From a virus: a stretch of DNA of 64,000 nt. Every line of letters begins with the position of its first letter. Positions within the stretch are counted from its first letter, which is position 1. A model generated the notes under the pieces. It was given only the letters and a program-made list of their open reading frames with translations, did not search any database and was not told the DNA's origin. Location of the stretch: IMG/VR virus record IMGVR_UViG_3300042892_004737, positions 1 to 64,000 of that record. One strand, written 5' to 3'. This document shows, piece after piece, positions 45,998-54,313 of the stretch. The position numbers and the translations under genes were made by a program.

Positions 45998-46774
45998 TCA
46001 ACCACGCGACATCGGAGACGGGTTGGTGGGCTTGCGCGCGGACACGGCCGAGACTATCTGGTCCGCGTCGATCACCATGGCCTCGACCTCACCATCCGCA
46101 TAACGAATCATCGTCCCGTCATAGCCGCCCGCCCGGATGTCTTCGGCGGTGTGCTTGTGATGGGAATAGTCACCAACGCCGTCCTTGTCCTCAGGGTTAA
46201 TGACGAGCGGGTTCTTGAGCGAGAGGTAGACGGGATAGATGGCACCCGTGTCATCTTCTTCGTCATCGTTGATCGGCTTCTCCGCATACCGCTGAGCGTA
46301 GTCGGGGTCGGAGGTGAAGAAATGGCCCATGGGATGATCGGAGAACCGGTCGAAGCCAGCGTAGACGTGGGGGACACCGTGATAGAAAACCATCGGCGCA
46401 CCGTTCGGCTCGGTGGCTGCGCTGCCACCGAACCAGCTATCAAAATCGGCCGGTGCCTCCATCTCGTTCAGGGGCTGGTAGGAATCCGGGCGCGTCAGCA
46501 GCGAGATGGTTTCCAGGTCAGGGGAGAACGTCGCGATGTTGTTCGGGCCAAGATTGAAATAGGTCAGGGTGCCACCCTGGTTCATATACTGTTTCGTGAA
46601 ATCGATGTCGTTGTGACGCAAAACCTCTGCGGCGTGAGACGAGAACGGCGTCACATTGTTGAACCCGATCAGCGTACCGTTTTTGTCGTAGACTGGCACC
46701 TCACGGTAGCGAGGCGTGTATTCGGGCGTGGTGCCCATGATGCTTTCGACCAGGATATCGGCATAGGTTTTCAT
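45998..46774 (-). CDS. ART-PolyVal-like ADP-ribosyltransferase with T4-like leader
   Basis: 258 residues. Leader MKTYADILVESIMG (L-V-E). From about residue 125: VFYHGVPHVYAGFDRFSD, GHFFTSDPDYAQRYAE, GAIYPVYLSLKNPLVI, GYDGTMIR and EAMVIDADQIVSA. This order is typical of ART domains found in phage and polyvalent proteins. The N-terminal 120 residues are unassigned. TAAATA lies 5 bases upstream. Predicted to be packaged and injected, as T4 Alt is. Confidence 0.72.
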   Translation of the reverse strand: MKTYADILVESIMGTTPEYTPRYREVPVYDKNGTLIGFNNVTPFSSHAAEVLRHNDIDFTKQYMNQGGTLTYFNLGPNNIATFSPDLETISLLTRPDSYQPLNEMEAPADFDSWFGGSAATEPNGAPMVFYHGVPHVYAGFDRFSDHPMGHFFTSDPDYAQRYAEKPINDDEEDDTGAIYPVYLSLKNPLVINPEDKDGVGDYSHHKHTAEDIRAGGYDGTMIRYADGEVEAMVIDADQIVSAVSARKPTNPSPMSRG

Positions 46775-46779
46775 TTCGG

Positions 46780-46785
46780 TATTTA
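46780..46785 (-). promoter_or_regulatory. TAAATA late-type box (divergent pair)
   Basis: Minus strand, 5 bases before the ATG at 46774. Only four bases separate it from the rightward box. Confidence 0.6.
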
Positions 46786-46789
46786 TCGC

Positions 46790-46795
46790 TAAATA
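46790..46795 (+). promoter_or_regulatory. TAAATA late-type box (divergent pair)
   Basis: 5 bases before the ATG at 46801. Confidence 0.6.
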
Positions 46796-46800
46796 TGTTC

Positions 46801-47163
46801 ATGAAGACCATGCGCGACATCATCAACGAAGCTGAAGGCAACGTCCTGGGGGAGCCCCTCGAAGGTCGTAGCTCCACCAACGCCCGTATCGTAATGGGGT
46901 TCTTCCCCACTATCGACAACGAGGAATATTTCCTGCGTGGTTGGCGCAAGATCGTCCAGAACAACGAAGAGCAACTCAACCGTTGGGAACTCGAACAGAT
47001 GGGCAAAGCCTTCGTGTCGCTGGTCCGTATGGGTCAGCAGGATACGATGAAGGTCATGCGTCGCCTGATGCTCGTTCACACCGATGCCGATGGCTCGATT
47101 CCTGCCGATGACGCGGAGTTCCGTTCCGTTAACGGCCCGACGCCCGGACTGAAGAACGTTTAA
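46801..47163 (+). CDS. Unknown protein with capsid-targeting leader
   Basis: 120 residues from MKTMRDIINEAEGN (I-N-E). The ATG at 46795 overlaps the promoter box and is disfavoured. Helical middle (ELEQMGKAFVSLVRMGQQ). No known domain. Shares its promoter region with the ART at 46774. Confidence 0.66.
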   Translation: MKTMRDIINEAEGNVLGEPLEGRSSTNARIVMGFFPTIDNEEYFLRGWRKIVQNNEEQLNRWELEQMGKAFVSLVRMGQQDTMKVMRRLMLVHTDADGSIPADDAEFRSVNGPTPGLKNV

Positions 47164-47612
47164 GCCCAGCCGCCCTCAGGAGCGAGGGCTTCCCGCAACG
47201 CCATGGCGTCCCAGTAGGCATTGTGCTGAACTGCGCCCGGCACGGTCGTCGGGTAGCTCTGCACCTTCAGCATTCGGAAAGTGATGTCGCTCAGGGCGAT
47301 CATCTGCCCCGGCGCCACCATCGTGCACTCGCAGAAATACCGGATGTCGTCCGGCCAGTCGGAAACGATGACGGGCTGGAAATCACCACGCAGAAACTTG
47401 GCAAGCTCGTTGGGGACGTCGGCGCGCTCGACTTCACGGCTGTGCGGGTCAGCATAGAAATGCGGGGCAACGTTTGTGGTCACCCACGGCGTCAGGGTCT
47501 CGCCCTCTTTCCAGATAACCAGAGAGAGGGGTAGGCCGTCCTGGCGCACCAACGCTATTGAGAGGAGACGACCACCAAAGGAGTCGAACTCGCAGTCGAG
47601 GAAGTAGATCAA
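47160..47612 (-). CDS. DEDD-type 3'-5' exonuclease
   Basis: 150 residues. Motif I is FLDCEFDSFGG (Asp6, Glu8), motif II lies around SDWPDDIRYF, and motif III is AVQHNAYWDAMAL (His...Asp). This is the DnaQ/RNase T fold. It could act on RNA or DNA ends. Overlaps the next upstream gene by 4 bases. Confidence 0.8.
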   Translation of the reverse strand: MIYFLDCEFDSFGGRLLSIALVRQDGLPLSLVIWKEGETLTPWVTTNVAPHFYADPHSREVERADVPNELAKFLRGDFQPVIVSDWPDDIRYFCECTMVAPGQMIALSDITFRMLKVQSYPTTVPGAVQHNAYWDAMALREALAPEGGWA

Positions 47613-47959
47613 TCGAACTCCACGTATTTCACGACGCCACCTTGACGCCGACGCTCAGCTATTTCGACACGTTTGCGAACCCATTCCAAGATACGTCCTT
47701 CAGCCTCTTCGACGGAGGAACTGGTGTTCACGCCAAATTCGCCGTCCTTCCCTAGTTGGGCCCAAACCGGCGACCACCAAGCTCTGGCTTGGGCTTCGTA
47801 TCCCCGATAGTTGTCCCGGACGATACGATATCGCATTCGAAAAAACGACCTGCGTTTGGCCGGGGGTATCAGAGGGATCGGTAGTGAAGGCGCGGGCGTC
47901 CTCACTATCTCGACAGAGACTTCGACAGAATCTTTGCGAAGGTCAAGCACATTGGTCAT
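47609..47959 (-). CDS. Small protein of unknown function
   Basis: 116 residues. Basic centre (PPAKRRSFFRMRYRIVRDN) and C-terminal helix (EEAEGRILEWVRKRVEIAER). Not recognised. Between the exonuclease and sirtuin genes. Confidence 0.62.
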   Translation of the reverse strand: MTNVLDLRKDSVEVSVEIVRTPAPSLPIPLIPPAKRRSFFRMRYRIVRDNYRGYEAQARAWWSPVWAQLGKDGEFGVNTSSSVEEAEGRILEWVRKRVEIAERRRQGGVVKYVEFD

Positions 47960-47966
47960 CGATGCC

Positions 47967-48674
47967 CTATGCGTATTTTTCTACCAGATAGTCAACCAGT
48001 TCTCGAACCCCTCGACTGGCAGTACCATCAATGACCTTGGTATAGACGGGGGCGTTGGTGGGCTGGATGTTGACCTCGATCACCTCAGCAGCCGGGTTGG
48101 CCTGCTTGACCACCTCGGCGAAAAGGCTGGCGGGCATGACGGAGCCTGACGTCCCGATGGTGACGTAGATGTCTGTGTTGTCCAGAACGGTCTCGATCTC
48201 GTTGAGATACTTGGGCATCTCCCCGAACCAGACGACGTCCGGCCGCATCGTCGCGGCCCCGCACTTCCCGCACACAGTTGAGGCATCGACATCGTTGGTC
48301 GTCACCTCGGCGTGTTCGCAGGAACGACAGATCACCTTGTCGATCTCTCCGTGGATGTGGGCGATGTTCTTGGTTCCGGCGCGGCGATGAAGATCATCGA
48401 CGTTCTGTGTGATGACCAGGAAGGCACCCTTGTCTGCCCACGCCTCTTCGAGTTCGGCAAGGGCATGATGGGCGTCGTTGGGATGAACGGTCTGCGCATC
48501 CTGACGACGTTGGTTGTAGAAAGCATGCACGAGATCGGGCTCGGCTTCGAACCCCTTGAGGCTCGCGACCTTCATGACGTCGTGCTCATGCCAGAGCCCA
48601 CCACCGTCGCGGAAGGTCTGGATGCCGGATTCGGCGGATATGCCTGCGCCGGTCAGGATGGTGAGGTTGGGCAT
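47967..48674 (-). CDS. cobB: Sirtuin (NAD+-dependent protein deacylase)
   Basis: 235 residues. GAGISAESG (9-17), TQNVDDLH (89-96), catalytic His108 in HIHGE, four zinc cysteines (116, 119, 135, 138), GTSGSV and a C-terminal nucleotide-binding half. Y53-x-x-R56 matches the motif linked to desuccinylase/demalonylase activity. It consumes NAD+ and releases nicotinamide, which PncA could recycle, and O-acyl-ADP-ribose, a substrate for macro domains. The start overlaps the groES stop as TGATG. Confidence 0.93.
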   Translation of the reverse strand: MPNLTILTGAGISAESGIQTFRDGGGLWHEHDVMKVASLKGFEAEPDLVHAFYNQRRQDAQTVHPNDAHHALAELEEAWADKGAFLVITQNVDDLHRRAGTKNIAHIHGEIDKVICRSCEHAEVTTNDVDASTVCGKCGAATMRPDVVWFGEMPKYLNEIETVLDNTDIYVTIGTSGSVMPASLFAEVVKQANPAAEVIEVNIQPTNAPVYTKVIDGTASRGVRELVDYLVEKYA

Positions 48675-48955
48675 CAGGCCAGCACGCCCAGAATTTGCTT
48701 GTCTTCGATCAGCAGGAAGGTGTCGCCATCAACCTTGACTTCCGAACCGGCGAGCTTGTTGAACAGCACGCGGTCGCCAGCCTTGACGGAGATTTCTTTG
48801 AAGACGCCGCCTTCGTAGATGCCGGGGCCGGTCGAGACCACGGTGCCTTCTTGGGGTTTGCCCTGAATGGTCTCCGCGATGATGATGCCACCCTTGGAGA
48901 TGGATTCGGGGTCAGCGGTTTTGACCAGGACGCGGTCGAGTAGGGGACGAAACAT
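48674..48955 (-). CDS. groES: Co-chaperonin GroES
   Basis: 93 residues, the normal family length. FRPLLDRVLVKTADPESISKGG, the mobile-loop segment GGIIIAETIQGKPQEGTVV, VKAGDRVLFNKLAGSEVKVD and the C-terminal LLIEDKQILGV are all present. Phage co-chaperonins (T4 gp31, others) help the host GroEL fold the major capsid protein. Translationally coupled to the sirtuin gene. A TATACT -10-like element lies about 25 bases upstream. Confidence 0.95.
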   Translation of the reverse strand: MFRPLLDRVLVKTADPESISKGGIIIAETIQGKPQEGTVVSTGPGIYEGGVFKEISVKAGDRVLFNKLAGSEVKVDGDTFLLIEDKQILGVLA

Positions 48956-49010
48956 GTAGGCTCCAAAATGTAGAGCCCCGAGTATATCCACGCCGTCTCT
49001 GGTTTGCGAA

Positions 49011-49307
49011 TTATTCCTCGACGAACCCTGCGGCGTGAACGAGCCGCACCGTGTTTTCGACAACCCGAAGGGGACCACCCTGGTAGGCCGCGATGGCGTC
49101 GGCGCGCTCACGAGGCGTCATCGGCGTGACGCCGACTCGTTCGATCATGATGCGTTCCATCTCCCGGATGGCTCCGGCGCGGTCGTCGGCTTCGGCGGCC
49201 ACCACCCAACGGATGGTCTCCATCTCGCTCGGGTCCTGCATGCCGGAGTGGACCTCGAACCCGGACACCTTGCGGCCGATGCTGGGAGTGTATTCGATCT
49301 TTGACAT
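49011..49307 (-). CDS. Small protein of unknown function
   Basis: 98 residues (MSKIEYTPSIGRKVSGFEVH), with EADDRAGAIREMERIMIERV helical. Not recognised. Upstream of groES on the same strand. Confidence 0.65.
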   Translation of the reverse strand: MSKIEYTPSIGRKVSGFEVHSGMQDPSEMETIRWVVAAEADDRAGAIREMERIMIERVGVTPMTPRERADAIAAYQGGPLRVVENTVRLVHAAGFVEE

Positions 49308-49316
49308 TCCGCCACT

Positions 49317-49658
49317 CTACTCTTCAGACTTTTGCTTTGCAAGCCTCTTGCGGTTCTTCTTGAAGACCTGGGGATTGTATCCAGAGGCCATCTGCTTGAG
49401 CTTGCGAAGGCTCGGCATCGGAATCCAGACCGGGTAGGCTTGGCGGAGATCGCTGTGAGGGTTCTGCCACATCCCCTTGTAGTTGTGGACGATCATTACA
49501 TCGGCGACGTCATAGATTTGGACGTGGCGGGTAACGTCCACGATCTCGACCTCGTAGTCTCCGACGCATCGGATGACGCGGCCATAGGGGGACCAGAAAC
49601 CGTTGCCGGAATCCACGGTGTAGACGATCATGTTGCGGCGCAGGGCGTGCTTGGGCAT
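49317..49658 (-). CDS. Phage protein of unknown function
   Basis: 113 residues from MPKHALRRNMIVY (GGAG upstream). Beta-rich centre (VEIVDVTRHVQIYDVADVMI) and a basic tail (FKKNRKRLAKQKSEE). Not recognised. Confidence 0.63.
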   Translation of the reverse strand: MPKHALRRNMIVYTVDSGNGFWSPYGRVIRCVGDYEVEIVDVTRHVQIYDVADVMIVHNYKGMWQNPHSDLRQAYPVWIPMPSLRKLKQMASGYNPQVFKKNRKRLAKQKSEE

Positions 49659-49815
49659 CGGATAGACTCCGGGCGTTATGGGTTCATGGTGTTCCTTGGT
49701 TGCGCACAAGTGATATTGTGCAGAGATCGATACTGATGCGTATGTCTCATATCGCTATTGCATCGCAGATAGCCGGGCTGTCTTATCACGTCAGAATCAA
49801 CCGTCAACCTTTTCA

Positions 49816-49844
49816 TTGACGATTTCGGTGCACCATTGTAAGGG
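49816..49844 (+). promoter_or_regulatory. Leaderless sigma-70-like promoter
   Basis: TTGACG 49816-49821, 17-base spacer, TAAGGG 49839-49844, 6 bases to the ATG at 49851. Confidence 0.65.
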
Positions 49845-49850
49845 AATAGC

Positions 49851-50291
49851 ATGACCCAGAACGCCTCCGCTCAAGCCGACAAATACCGCCGTCTCCATGA
49901 CGCTACGATTACGGCACACGCTGTTTTCCAGGCCTGGAAAGCCACCGACGCTGACGACGTCGCGGGGTGCGAGACTGCCGAGATCGCGTTCTACGAGAGC
50001 CTGAACGCGTTCTTCGACATCATCATCAATGAGTTCGATGGCGAGGCGACCGAAACCACGAAGCAGGAAGTCGGCGACCTGTTCAACAACCCCGATCATC
50101 CGCTGCGATGGAAAGAAGGGCTCACAATCGAGGACGCGATGTCCGCGATGTCCAACTACTCCGACGCCGCCATGGCGATTTACGCCACCAGGGTTCTGCT
50201 GAGCCTGTATAGGGTCACCTTCGACCCCGCGAAACTCAAGCACTGGGACACGTTCTCAGAACGCTACCAAGACCTCATTCTCTCCGCTTAG
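49851..50291 (+). CDS. Helical phage protein, paralogue pair member
   Basis: 146 residues. The ending TFSERYQDLILSA matches FAPFANRYKALILG in the next gene, and both have a VLLSLYRVTFDPAKLKHW / MLSVEKVPWNAVKMKEF stretch before it. Tandem duplicates of unknown function. Confidence 0.67.
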   Translation: MTQNASAQADKYRRLHDATITAHAVFQAWKATDADDVAGCETAEIAFYESLNAFFDIIINEFDGEATETTKQEVGDLFNNPDHPLRWKEGLTIEDAMSAMSNYSDAAMAIYATRVLLSLYRVTFDPAKLKHWDTFSERYQDLILSA

Positions 50292-50298
50292 GGACCCC

Positions 50299-50826
50299 AT
50301 GACCTACGACCGCCGCAAACTCCTCGGGTCCCTGATCGGGGGCGACTACGATTCACTGAACGGAATTCCCGACCGCTACGCCGAACTCGTGGCTCGCCAG
50401 AAACTCGTGATCGAGGTCAACGAGCAGATCAAGGCCGCCAAGGTCGAGCCCGACGTTGCTGGCATGTCCCATGCAGAGGCAACGCAGGTGAAGAGCGACT
50501 ACAAGGCCGCCTTCAAGATCGAGGTCGAGCCCCTTCTCGCCGAACTCTATCTGGTCAGCGACGGCATGCTGGCCTTCATCCGCCTACACTTCAACAACTC
50601 GAACCTGGAAGACCCGGCCCTCTTTCAGATGGTCAGCGATCTCTTCGACGGCAAGCTGGTCGTCGATACCATGGACGAAGACGCGCTCCGCACGGTCGAA
50701 GACGCCGTCGTCGCCATCGCGGTCGCGAAGCGGATGCTCTCTGTGGAGAAGGTGCCGTGGAATGCGGTGAAAATGAAGGAGTTCGCTCCCTTCGCCAACC
50801 GCTACAAGGCCCTCATTTTGGGCTGA
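50299..50826 (+). CDS. Helical phage protein, paralogue pair member
   Basis: 175 residues. Paralogue of the preceding gene, with a longer charged N-terminal region (VIEVNEQIKAAKVEPDVAG). Its 3' end overlaps the converging Smr gene by 14 bases. Confidence 0.67.
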   Translation: MTYDRRKLLGSLIGGDYDSLNGIPDRYAELVARQKLVIEVNEQIKAAKVEPDVAGMSHAEATQVKSDYKAAFKIEVEPLLAELYLVSDGMLAFIRLHFNNSNLEDPALFQMVSDLFDGKLVVDTMDEDALRTVEDAVVAIAVAKRMLSVEKVPWNAVKMKEFAPFANRYKALILG

Positions 50827-51181
50827 GGAGCAGACGGAAGGAGCCACGGTTCGGAAGCATCTGGCTCCTCTCTACCGCTGGCATGTGCTCGACCCAGTCC
50901 AAGAATTCCTCGCGGATTTGACCAGAGCGGCCCGTGATCACAAAGACGGCCCTGGTTCCCTCGCCCTTCGCGTCCCTGACAAAGACCTTCACTGCCCGGT
51001 GGGCTTGGTCGAGCGTCATGCCGTGAAGGTCGAGGGTTTTCGCATGGGCGGGGTGTGAGCGAGGATGAGGTGGCTTGACGTGCAGTGGCGCAGTTGGATG
51101 GGGGTCTGGACGCGAACGATCACCGAGACGGCGAACCGTGTCGGTGATGCGTTTCCACAGATTGAGGTCGTCTCTGGTCAT
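50813..51181 (-). CDS. Smr-domain protein
   Basis: 122 residues. TLDLHGMTLDQAHRAVKVFV and then AVFVITGRSGQIREEFLDWV are the two hallmark segments (LDLHG and TG.S) of Smr domains, which nick or cleave nucleic acid, often on stalled ribosomes. The N-terminal 45 residues are Pro/His-rich linker. Function in the phage is unknown. Confidence 0.88.
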   Translation of the reverse strand: MTRDDLNLWKRITDTVRRLGDRSRPDPHPTAPLHVKPPHPRSHPAHAKTLDLHGMTLDQAHRAVKVFVRDAKGEGTRAVFVITGRSGQIREEFLDWVEHMPAVERSQMLPNRGSFRLLLSPK

Positions 51182-51188
51182 CTATGCC

Positions 51189-52919
51189 TTATAGCATAGC
51201 GATCATCTTCTTCCAATTCGAAGTCAGACGAAGATCGAAGGCTTGCTGGACGAGACGGAAGTTGACGTCGCGCTTCAGCTTGCCCGTGACGTAGAGATCA
51301 CGGATGTAGTCCATGACTTCTTGCTTCTCTTCCTCAGACAGCGACGGCGTCTTGATGTGCTGCTTGATCTTGTCGATGTAGTCGATCATTTCATCCGAAC
51401 GGAAGTCCATGTTCATGTAGAAGGCGCGCGAGATGATCGCGGTGTCCCAGTCTTCTTCCGCCATGTTGGAGATGAAGATGATGCGGCCCTTGAAGTCGAT
51501 CTTGTTCGGAAGGTGGTTGACCATGTAGTTCTGGACTTCCTCCAGGAGTTCGTCATCCGACAAATCGTGCTGGTAGGGGTCCCAGAGTCCGTCGAAATCC
51601 TTCGGCTCCTTCTTGGGCTTGATGACCTTACGGACGAACTGTTCGAGATCGCCGTCCTCGGGCTCACCGCGCAGAACGCGCGACATGACGTTCACGTATT
51701 CGTTGCGGACCTCCGCGCTCATGACGGCGGTGTTGACCGTGCCCTGAACGTCGTAGGAGATTTCGCGCACCGGGTCGGTGTCGAGCGCGCCCTTGAGCAT
51801 GTTGATCGCGTTCTTGTCCTCAACGACGCTGTCGCAGTCGTCAAAGATCACCATGCCGTTCACCTGTTCGATCAGGGTCCGATACATGGCCAGGGTGGTG
51901 ATACGACCCTTCTTGATGATGAAGTCGCGGCCTTCCTGGAGACCGAGAGCCTTGATGGTTTTCAGAACCGTGAAGGTCTTGCCCGACGACGGGGCGCCGG
52001 TGATCAGAAGGGATTTGATGAAGGAGGCTTCGCCACCCGCGACGAGGTTCACTCGGTCGGCGAGCATTTCGTATTGCTCGTCCATGGAGTGCTCGTTGCC
52101 GCCCGGCAGAGCGCGGGCCAGGAGGCGTTCAAGCTGCGGAATGATGTGCTCGATGCCGGGAATCTTGAAGAAGGCGCCGTTGGGCTTGCGGCCGAACAGG
52201 TAGACCTTGCCCTGCGAAGTCATGCGGGCCACGCCCTGCACGGTCTTCAGAGCGGCGACATCCGGGTCCATCTCGGGAGCGGGCTCCAGCGGGCCCTGTG
52301 ACTTCGAGAAGGATGCGTCCGCGCTGTCCCCGGCGTTTTCACGACCCGAGAGGTTCCAGTGGTGAGCATCGACCTTGAGGTTGACGTTGCCGCGAACGCT
52401 GCCGGGAATCTGGACGTCGTTCTTAGCCGCGCAGGCCATCATCTCCGGCATCGTAAGTGCGCGGGCTTTGTCGCCATACATGGAGACGCACATCTGCACG
52501 AATTCACTCTCGGTGGAGCGACGGGCCATTTCGGTGATCTTTTTGCTGTTGCCGGAAATCAATACTTCGCCAAGTTGTGGATGGCGAACGAGATCGACTA
52601 GCGCATCTTTATACTGTTCAAAGGAAAGGTCAAGAGGAATATCGATAGCATAGGGAGCCGGGTCATTGGGGTCATACTTGGGCCAGACGTAGACGGTGGA
52701 AATGCCGAGGTTCTGGTGTTGATCTTTTTCCCAAGCCAGTCCGATGGCCAGGATACCGTCTTTGTGCAAGTAGAGAGCACCGAGTTGATCGGTTCCTTCG
52801 ATCTCAAACACGCGAGAGGGGCCGCCAATCCGGTCAAGCTCGCCGATCTTTGCAACAAAATGCTTCCGAACGTTTGCGAGGCCACGGTCTTCTGAGCGTG
52901 CGAATTCAAAAATCTTCAT
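51189..52919 (-). CDS. AAA+ family ATPase
   Basis: 576 residues from MKIFEFARSEDR. A GTG 15 bases upstream is an alternative start. The ATPase core lies in the second half: Walker A GAPSSGKTF, Walker B MVIFDDCD, sensor-1 RIIFISNMA. The first 200 residues (including a LVRHPQLGEVLISGN segment) form an unassigned domain. A TAAATA box lies 39 bases upstream on the same strand. Related AAA proteins occur in T4-like phages without a settled role. Confidence 0.85.
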   Translation of the reverse strand: MKIFEFARSEDRGLANVRKHFVAKIGELDRIGGPSRVFEIEGTDQLGALYLHKDGILAIGLAWEKDQHQNLGISTVYVWPKYDPNDPAPYAIDIPLDLSFEQYKDALVDLVRHPQLGEVLISGNSKKITEMARRSTESEFVQMCVSMYGDKARALTMPEMMACAAKNDVQIPGSVRGNVNLKVDAHHWNLSGRENAGDSADASFSKSQGPLEPAPEMDPDVAALKTVQGVARMTSQGKVYLFGRKPNGAFFKIPGIEHIIPQLERLLARALPGGNEHSMDEQYEMLADRVNLVAGGEASFIKSLLITGAPSSGKTFTVLKTIKALGLQEGRDFIIKKGRITTLAMYRTLIEQVNGMVIFDDCDSVVEDKNAINMLKGALDTDPVREISYDVQGTVNTAVMSAEVRNEYVNVMSRVLRGEPEDGDLEQFVRKVIKPKKEPKDFDGLWDPYQHDLSDDELLEEVQNYMVNHLPNKIDFKGRIIFISNMAEEDWDTAIISRAFYMNMDFRSDEMIDYIDKIKQHIKTPSLSEEEKQEVMDYIRDLYVTGKLKRDVNFRLVQQAFDLRLTSNWKKMIAML

Positions 52920-52958
52920 GAATGCTTTTTCCACTTGCGCTTTAATGGGTTAGTGGTA

Positions 52959-52964
52959 TATTTA
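52959..52964 (-). promoter_or_regulatory. TAAATA late-type box, AAA+ gene
   Basis: Minus strand, 39 bases before the ATG at 52919. The same bases read TATATT/TATTTA on the plus strand, close to the next gene's ATG at 52968. Confidence 0.4.
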
Positions 52965-52967
52965 GCC

Positions 52968-53219
52968 ATGGACAGAACTCATCCCGCCGTTGATATGGGC
53001 TGCAACGCCGAAGAGGTGCGCGTCTTTGACGGCATCGCCCGAGGCTCGCCGCCCTCCGACTACAATCCCGAGATTCTCAAACACCTTGAGGAGAAGGGAC
53101 TGCTGAGCATGCTCGGCCATGACGCCACCATACCCTTGATGGTGATGCATCAGTGGTCCGACTATCAGAAACTGATCGTTTGGGGAGAACCCGGCGTCTC
53201 CCAAGAACAACGAGCGTAA
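52968..53219 (+). CDS. Small protein of unknown function
   Basis: 83 residues (MDRTHPAVDMGCNAEEVRVF). Not recognised. TATATT lies 5 bases before the ATG, so the message may be leaderless. Confidence 0.6.
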   Translation: MDRTHPAVDMGCNAEEVRVFDGIARGSPPSDYNPEILKHLEEKGLLSMLGHDATIPLMVMHQWSDYQKLIVWGEPGVSQEQRA

Positions 53220-53222
53220 ATA
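53217..53222 (+). promoter_or_regulatory. TAAATA late-type box
   Basis: Overlaps the previous stop. 4 bases on is an ATG opening an out-of-frame 53-codon frame. The better gene starts at 53282. Confidence 0.35.
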
Positions 53223-53281
53223 CGTGATGCGCAACACTGACCCTCCTATCCCGCCTTGCCGCCCGTTTGGGGCGCCTTGGC

Positions 53282-53569
53282 ATGTGGATGGTCAACATGC
53301 GAAACCGAGAATACAGAAGACACGCCCGCCAGCGCGAGATCGCGCGAGTGGACAACTGGCTCCGTCAGAACCGTTGGTATACGGCTGAGTCCGACATAGA
53401 ACGCGCTGCACGACAGCGAGCCGTTCATCCCCAATCCTGCTCCTCCTACTGCTGTGGTAATCCGCGCAAATGGTTCGGTGAGCCGACCATGCAGGAGCAG
53501 CGCGCCCGCTTCGTTAGCGAATATTTTGACGCAGGCGAAGACGGGCTGATATCATCGAAAGATGAGTGA
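53282..53569 (+). CDS. Conserved small basic phage protein
   Basis: 95 residues. MRNREYRRHARQREIARV near the start and CSSYCCGNPRKWFGEPTMQE near the end are the pattern of a widespread phage protein with a Cys cluster (CxxxCCGNPR), possibly zinc-binding. Start uncertain among ATGs at 53282, 53288 and 53297. Confidence 0.7.
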   Translation: MWMVNMRNREYRRHARQREIARVDNWLRQNRWYTAESDIERAARQRAVHPQSCSSYCCGNPRKWFGEPTMQEQRARFVSEYFDAGEDGLISSKDE

Positions 53570-53711
53570 AGGTTCGAGTGACCCCACGCCAGAGGAAATC
53601 GAGGCGGTGGCCTTTGTCATCGCTTCGATGACCACCCTGTGCACCGACAGTGCGGAAGACGTGGCGGAAGCCGTCATTGCGGCCTTCCAGGAGGTTAGGC
53701 GGCACGCCTAG
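53562..53711 (+). CDS. Small acidic protein, 49 residues
   Basis: MSEGSSDPTPEEIEAVAFVI, helical. It overlaps the preceding gene by 8 bases and the converging gene by 4. Unknown. Confidence 0.5.
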   Translation: MSEGSSDPTPEEIEAVAFVIASMTTLCTDSAEDVAEAVIAAFQEVRRHA

Positions 53712-54313
53712 TAGCCGAGGCTCTTGACGACTTTCTGGAGAGCTTGCGCCAGACCCTGCTGTCCACCCATGGCGGCCATGAACGTGGCCTCGTCGGCAGT
53801 GATGGTGAGCTTGACGAACTCCATGAGGTCTGCGGGGTCTCCGGCAATCGCCGCGTTGATGATGTCGCGCTCTTCGACGGCCATCATGTAGAAAAGTTCT
53901 TCGATCTCTTTGGTATCCCGAGGCGCGAGACCTGTCTCGGTTTCATCCTCGTCGCCGACGAGGGGTTCTAGATCGGCCGCCGCGATATAGTTGGCCAGAT
54001 TGTGCTGCCTGACCTCTGATTCGAAATCGTTGTGCTCGACGACGTCGTAGAGGCACAGGGCTCCGTTCCGGTAGTCGTAGACGAGGACGACTTTGCCGTG
54101 GATGAGGTGGACGTGCCAGAAACCCTTCAGGACGCCGCCCGTGAACGGTGTGTCCTTGGCTCCCATGGGCTGCGTTGGGTTGGCGACCTTGGCCTTCAGG
54201 AAGGCCGTCAGGGTCTTGTCCATCGTCGGGTAGCCGCGCAGGAAAAACGCGACGTTCTTCAGATAGCGGGTTGACGCCAGGATGCGGGTGGTGCCGAACT
54301 CAGAAAATCTCAC
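53708..54313 (-). CDS. RelE/YafQ-like toxin-fold protein with extension
   Basis: 201 residues from a GTG overlapping the upstream stop. Residues about 15-100 (LKGFWHVHLIHGKVVLVYDY, CLYDVVEHNDF) match the beta-sheet and the conserved His/Asp pattern of YafQ/RelE mRNA interferases. The C-terminal 90 residues are acidic and helical and could cap or self-inhibit the domain. A 52-residue gene just upstream is in the position of an antitoxin. Activity is unproven. Confidence 0.65.
   Translation of the reverse strand: MRFSEFGTTRILASTRYLKNVAFFLRGYPTMDKTLTAFLKAKVANPTQPMGAKDTPFTGGVLKGFWHVHLIHGKVVLVYDYRNGALCLYDVVEHNDFESEVRQHNLANYIAAADLEPLVGDEDETETGLAPRDTKEIEELFYMMAVEERDIINAAIAGDPADLMEFVKLTITADEATFMAAMGGQQGLAQALQKVVKSLGY

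Noticed and set aside
47967-48674. SIR2-domain defence NADase
   Set aside because: It is a single-domain sirtuin with four zinc cysteines and a deacylase YxxR motif, unlike the zinc-less SIR2 NADase domains of defence systems.
53227-53388. 53-codon frame beginning 4 bases after the TAAATA box at 53217
   Set aside because: It is Pro/Arg-rich and overlaps a well-supported conserved gene (53282-53569) in another frame.
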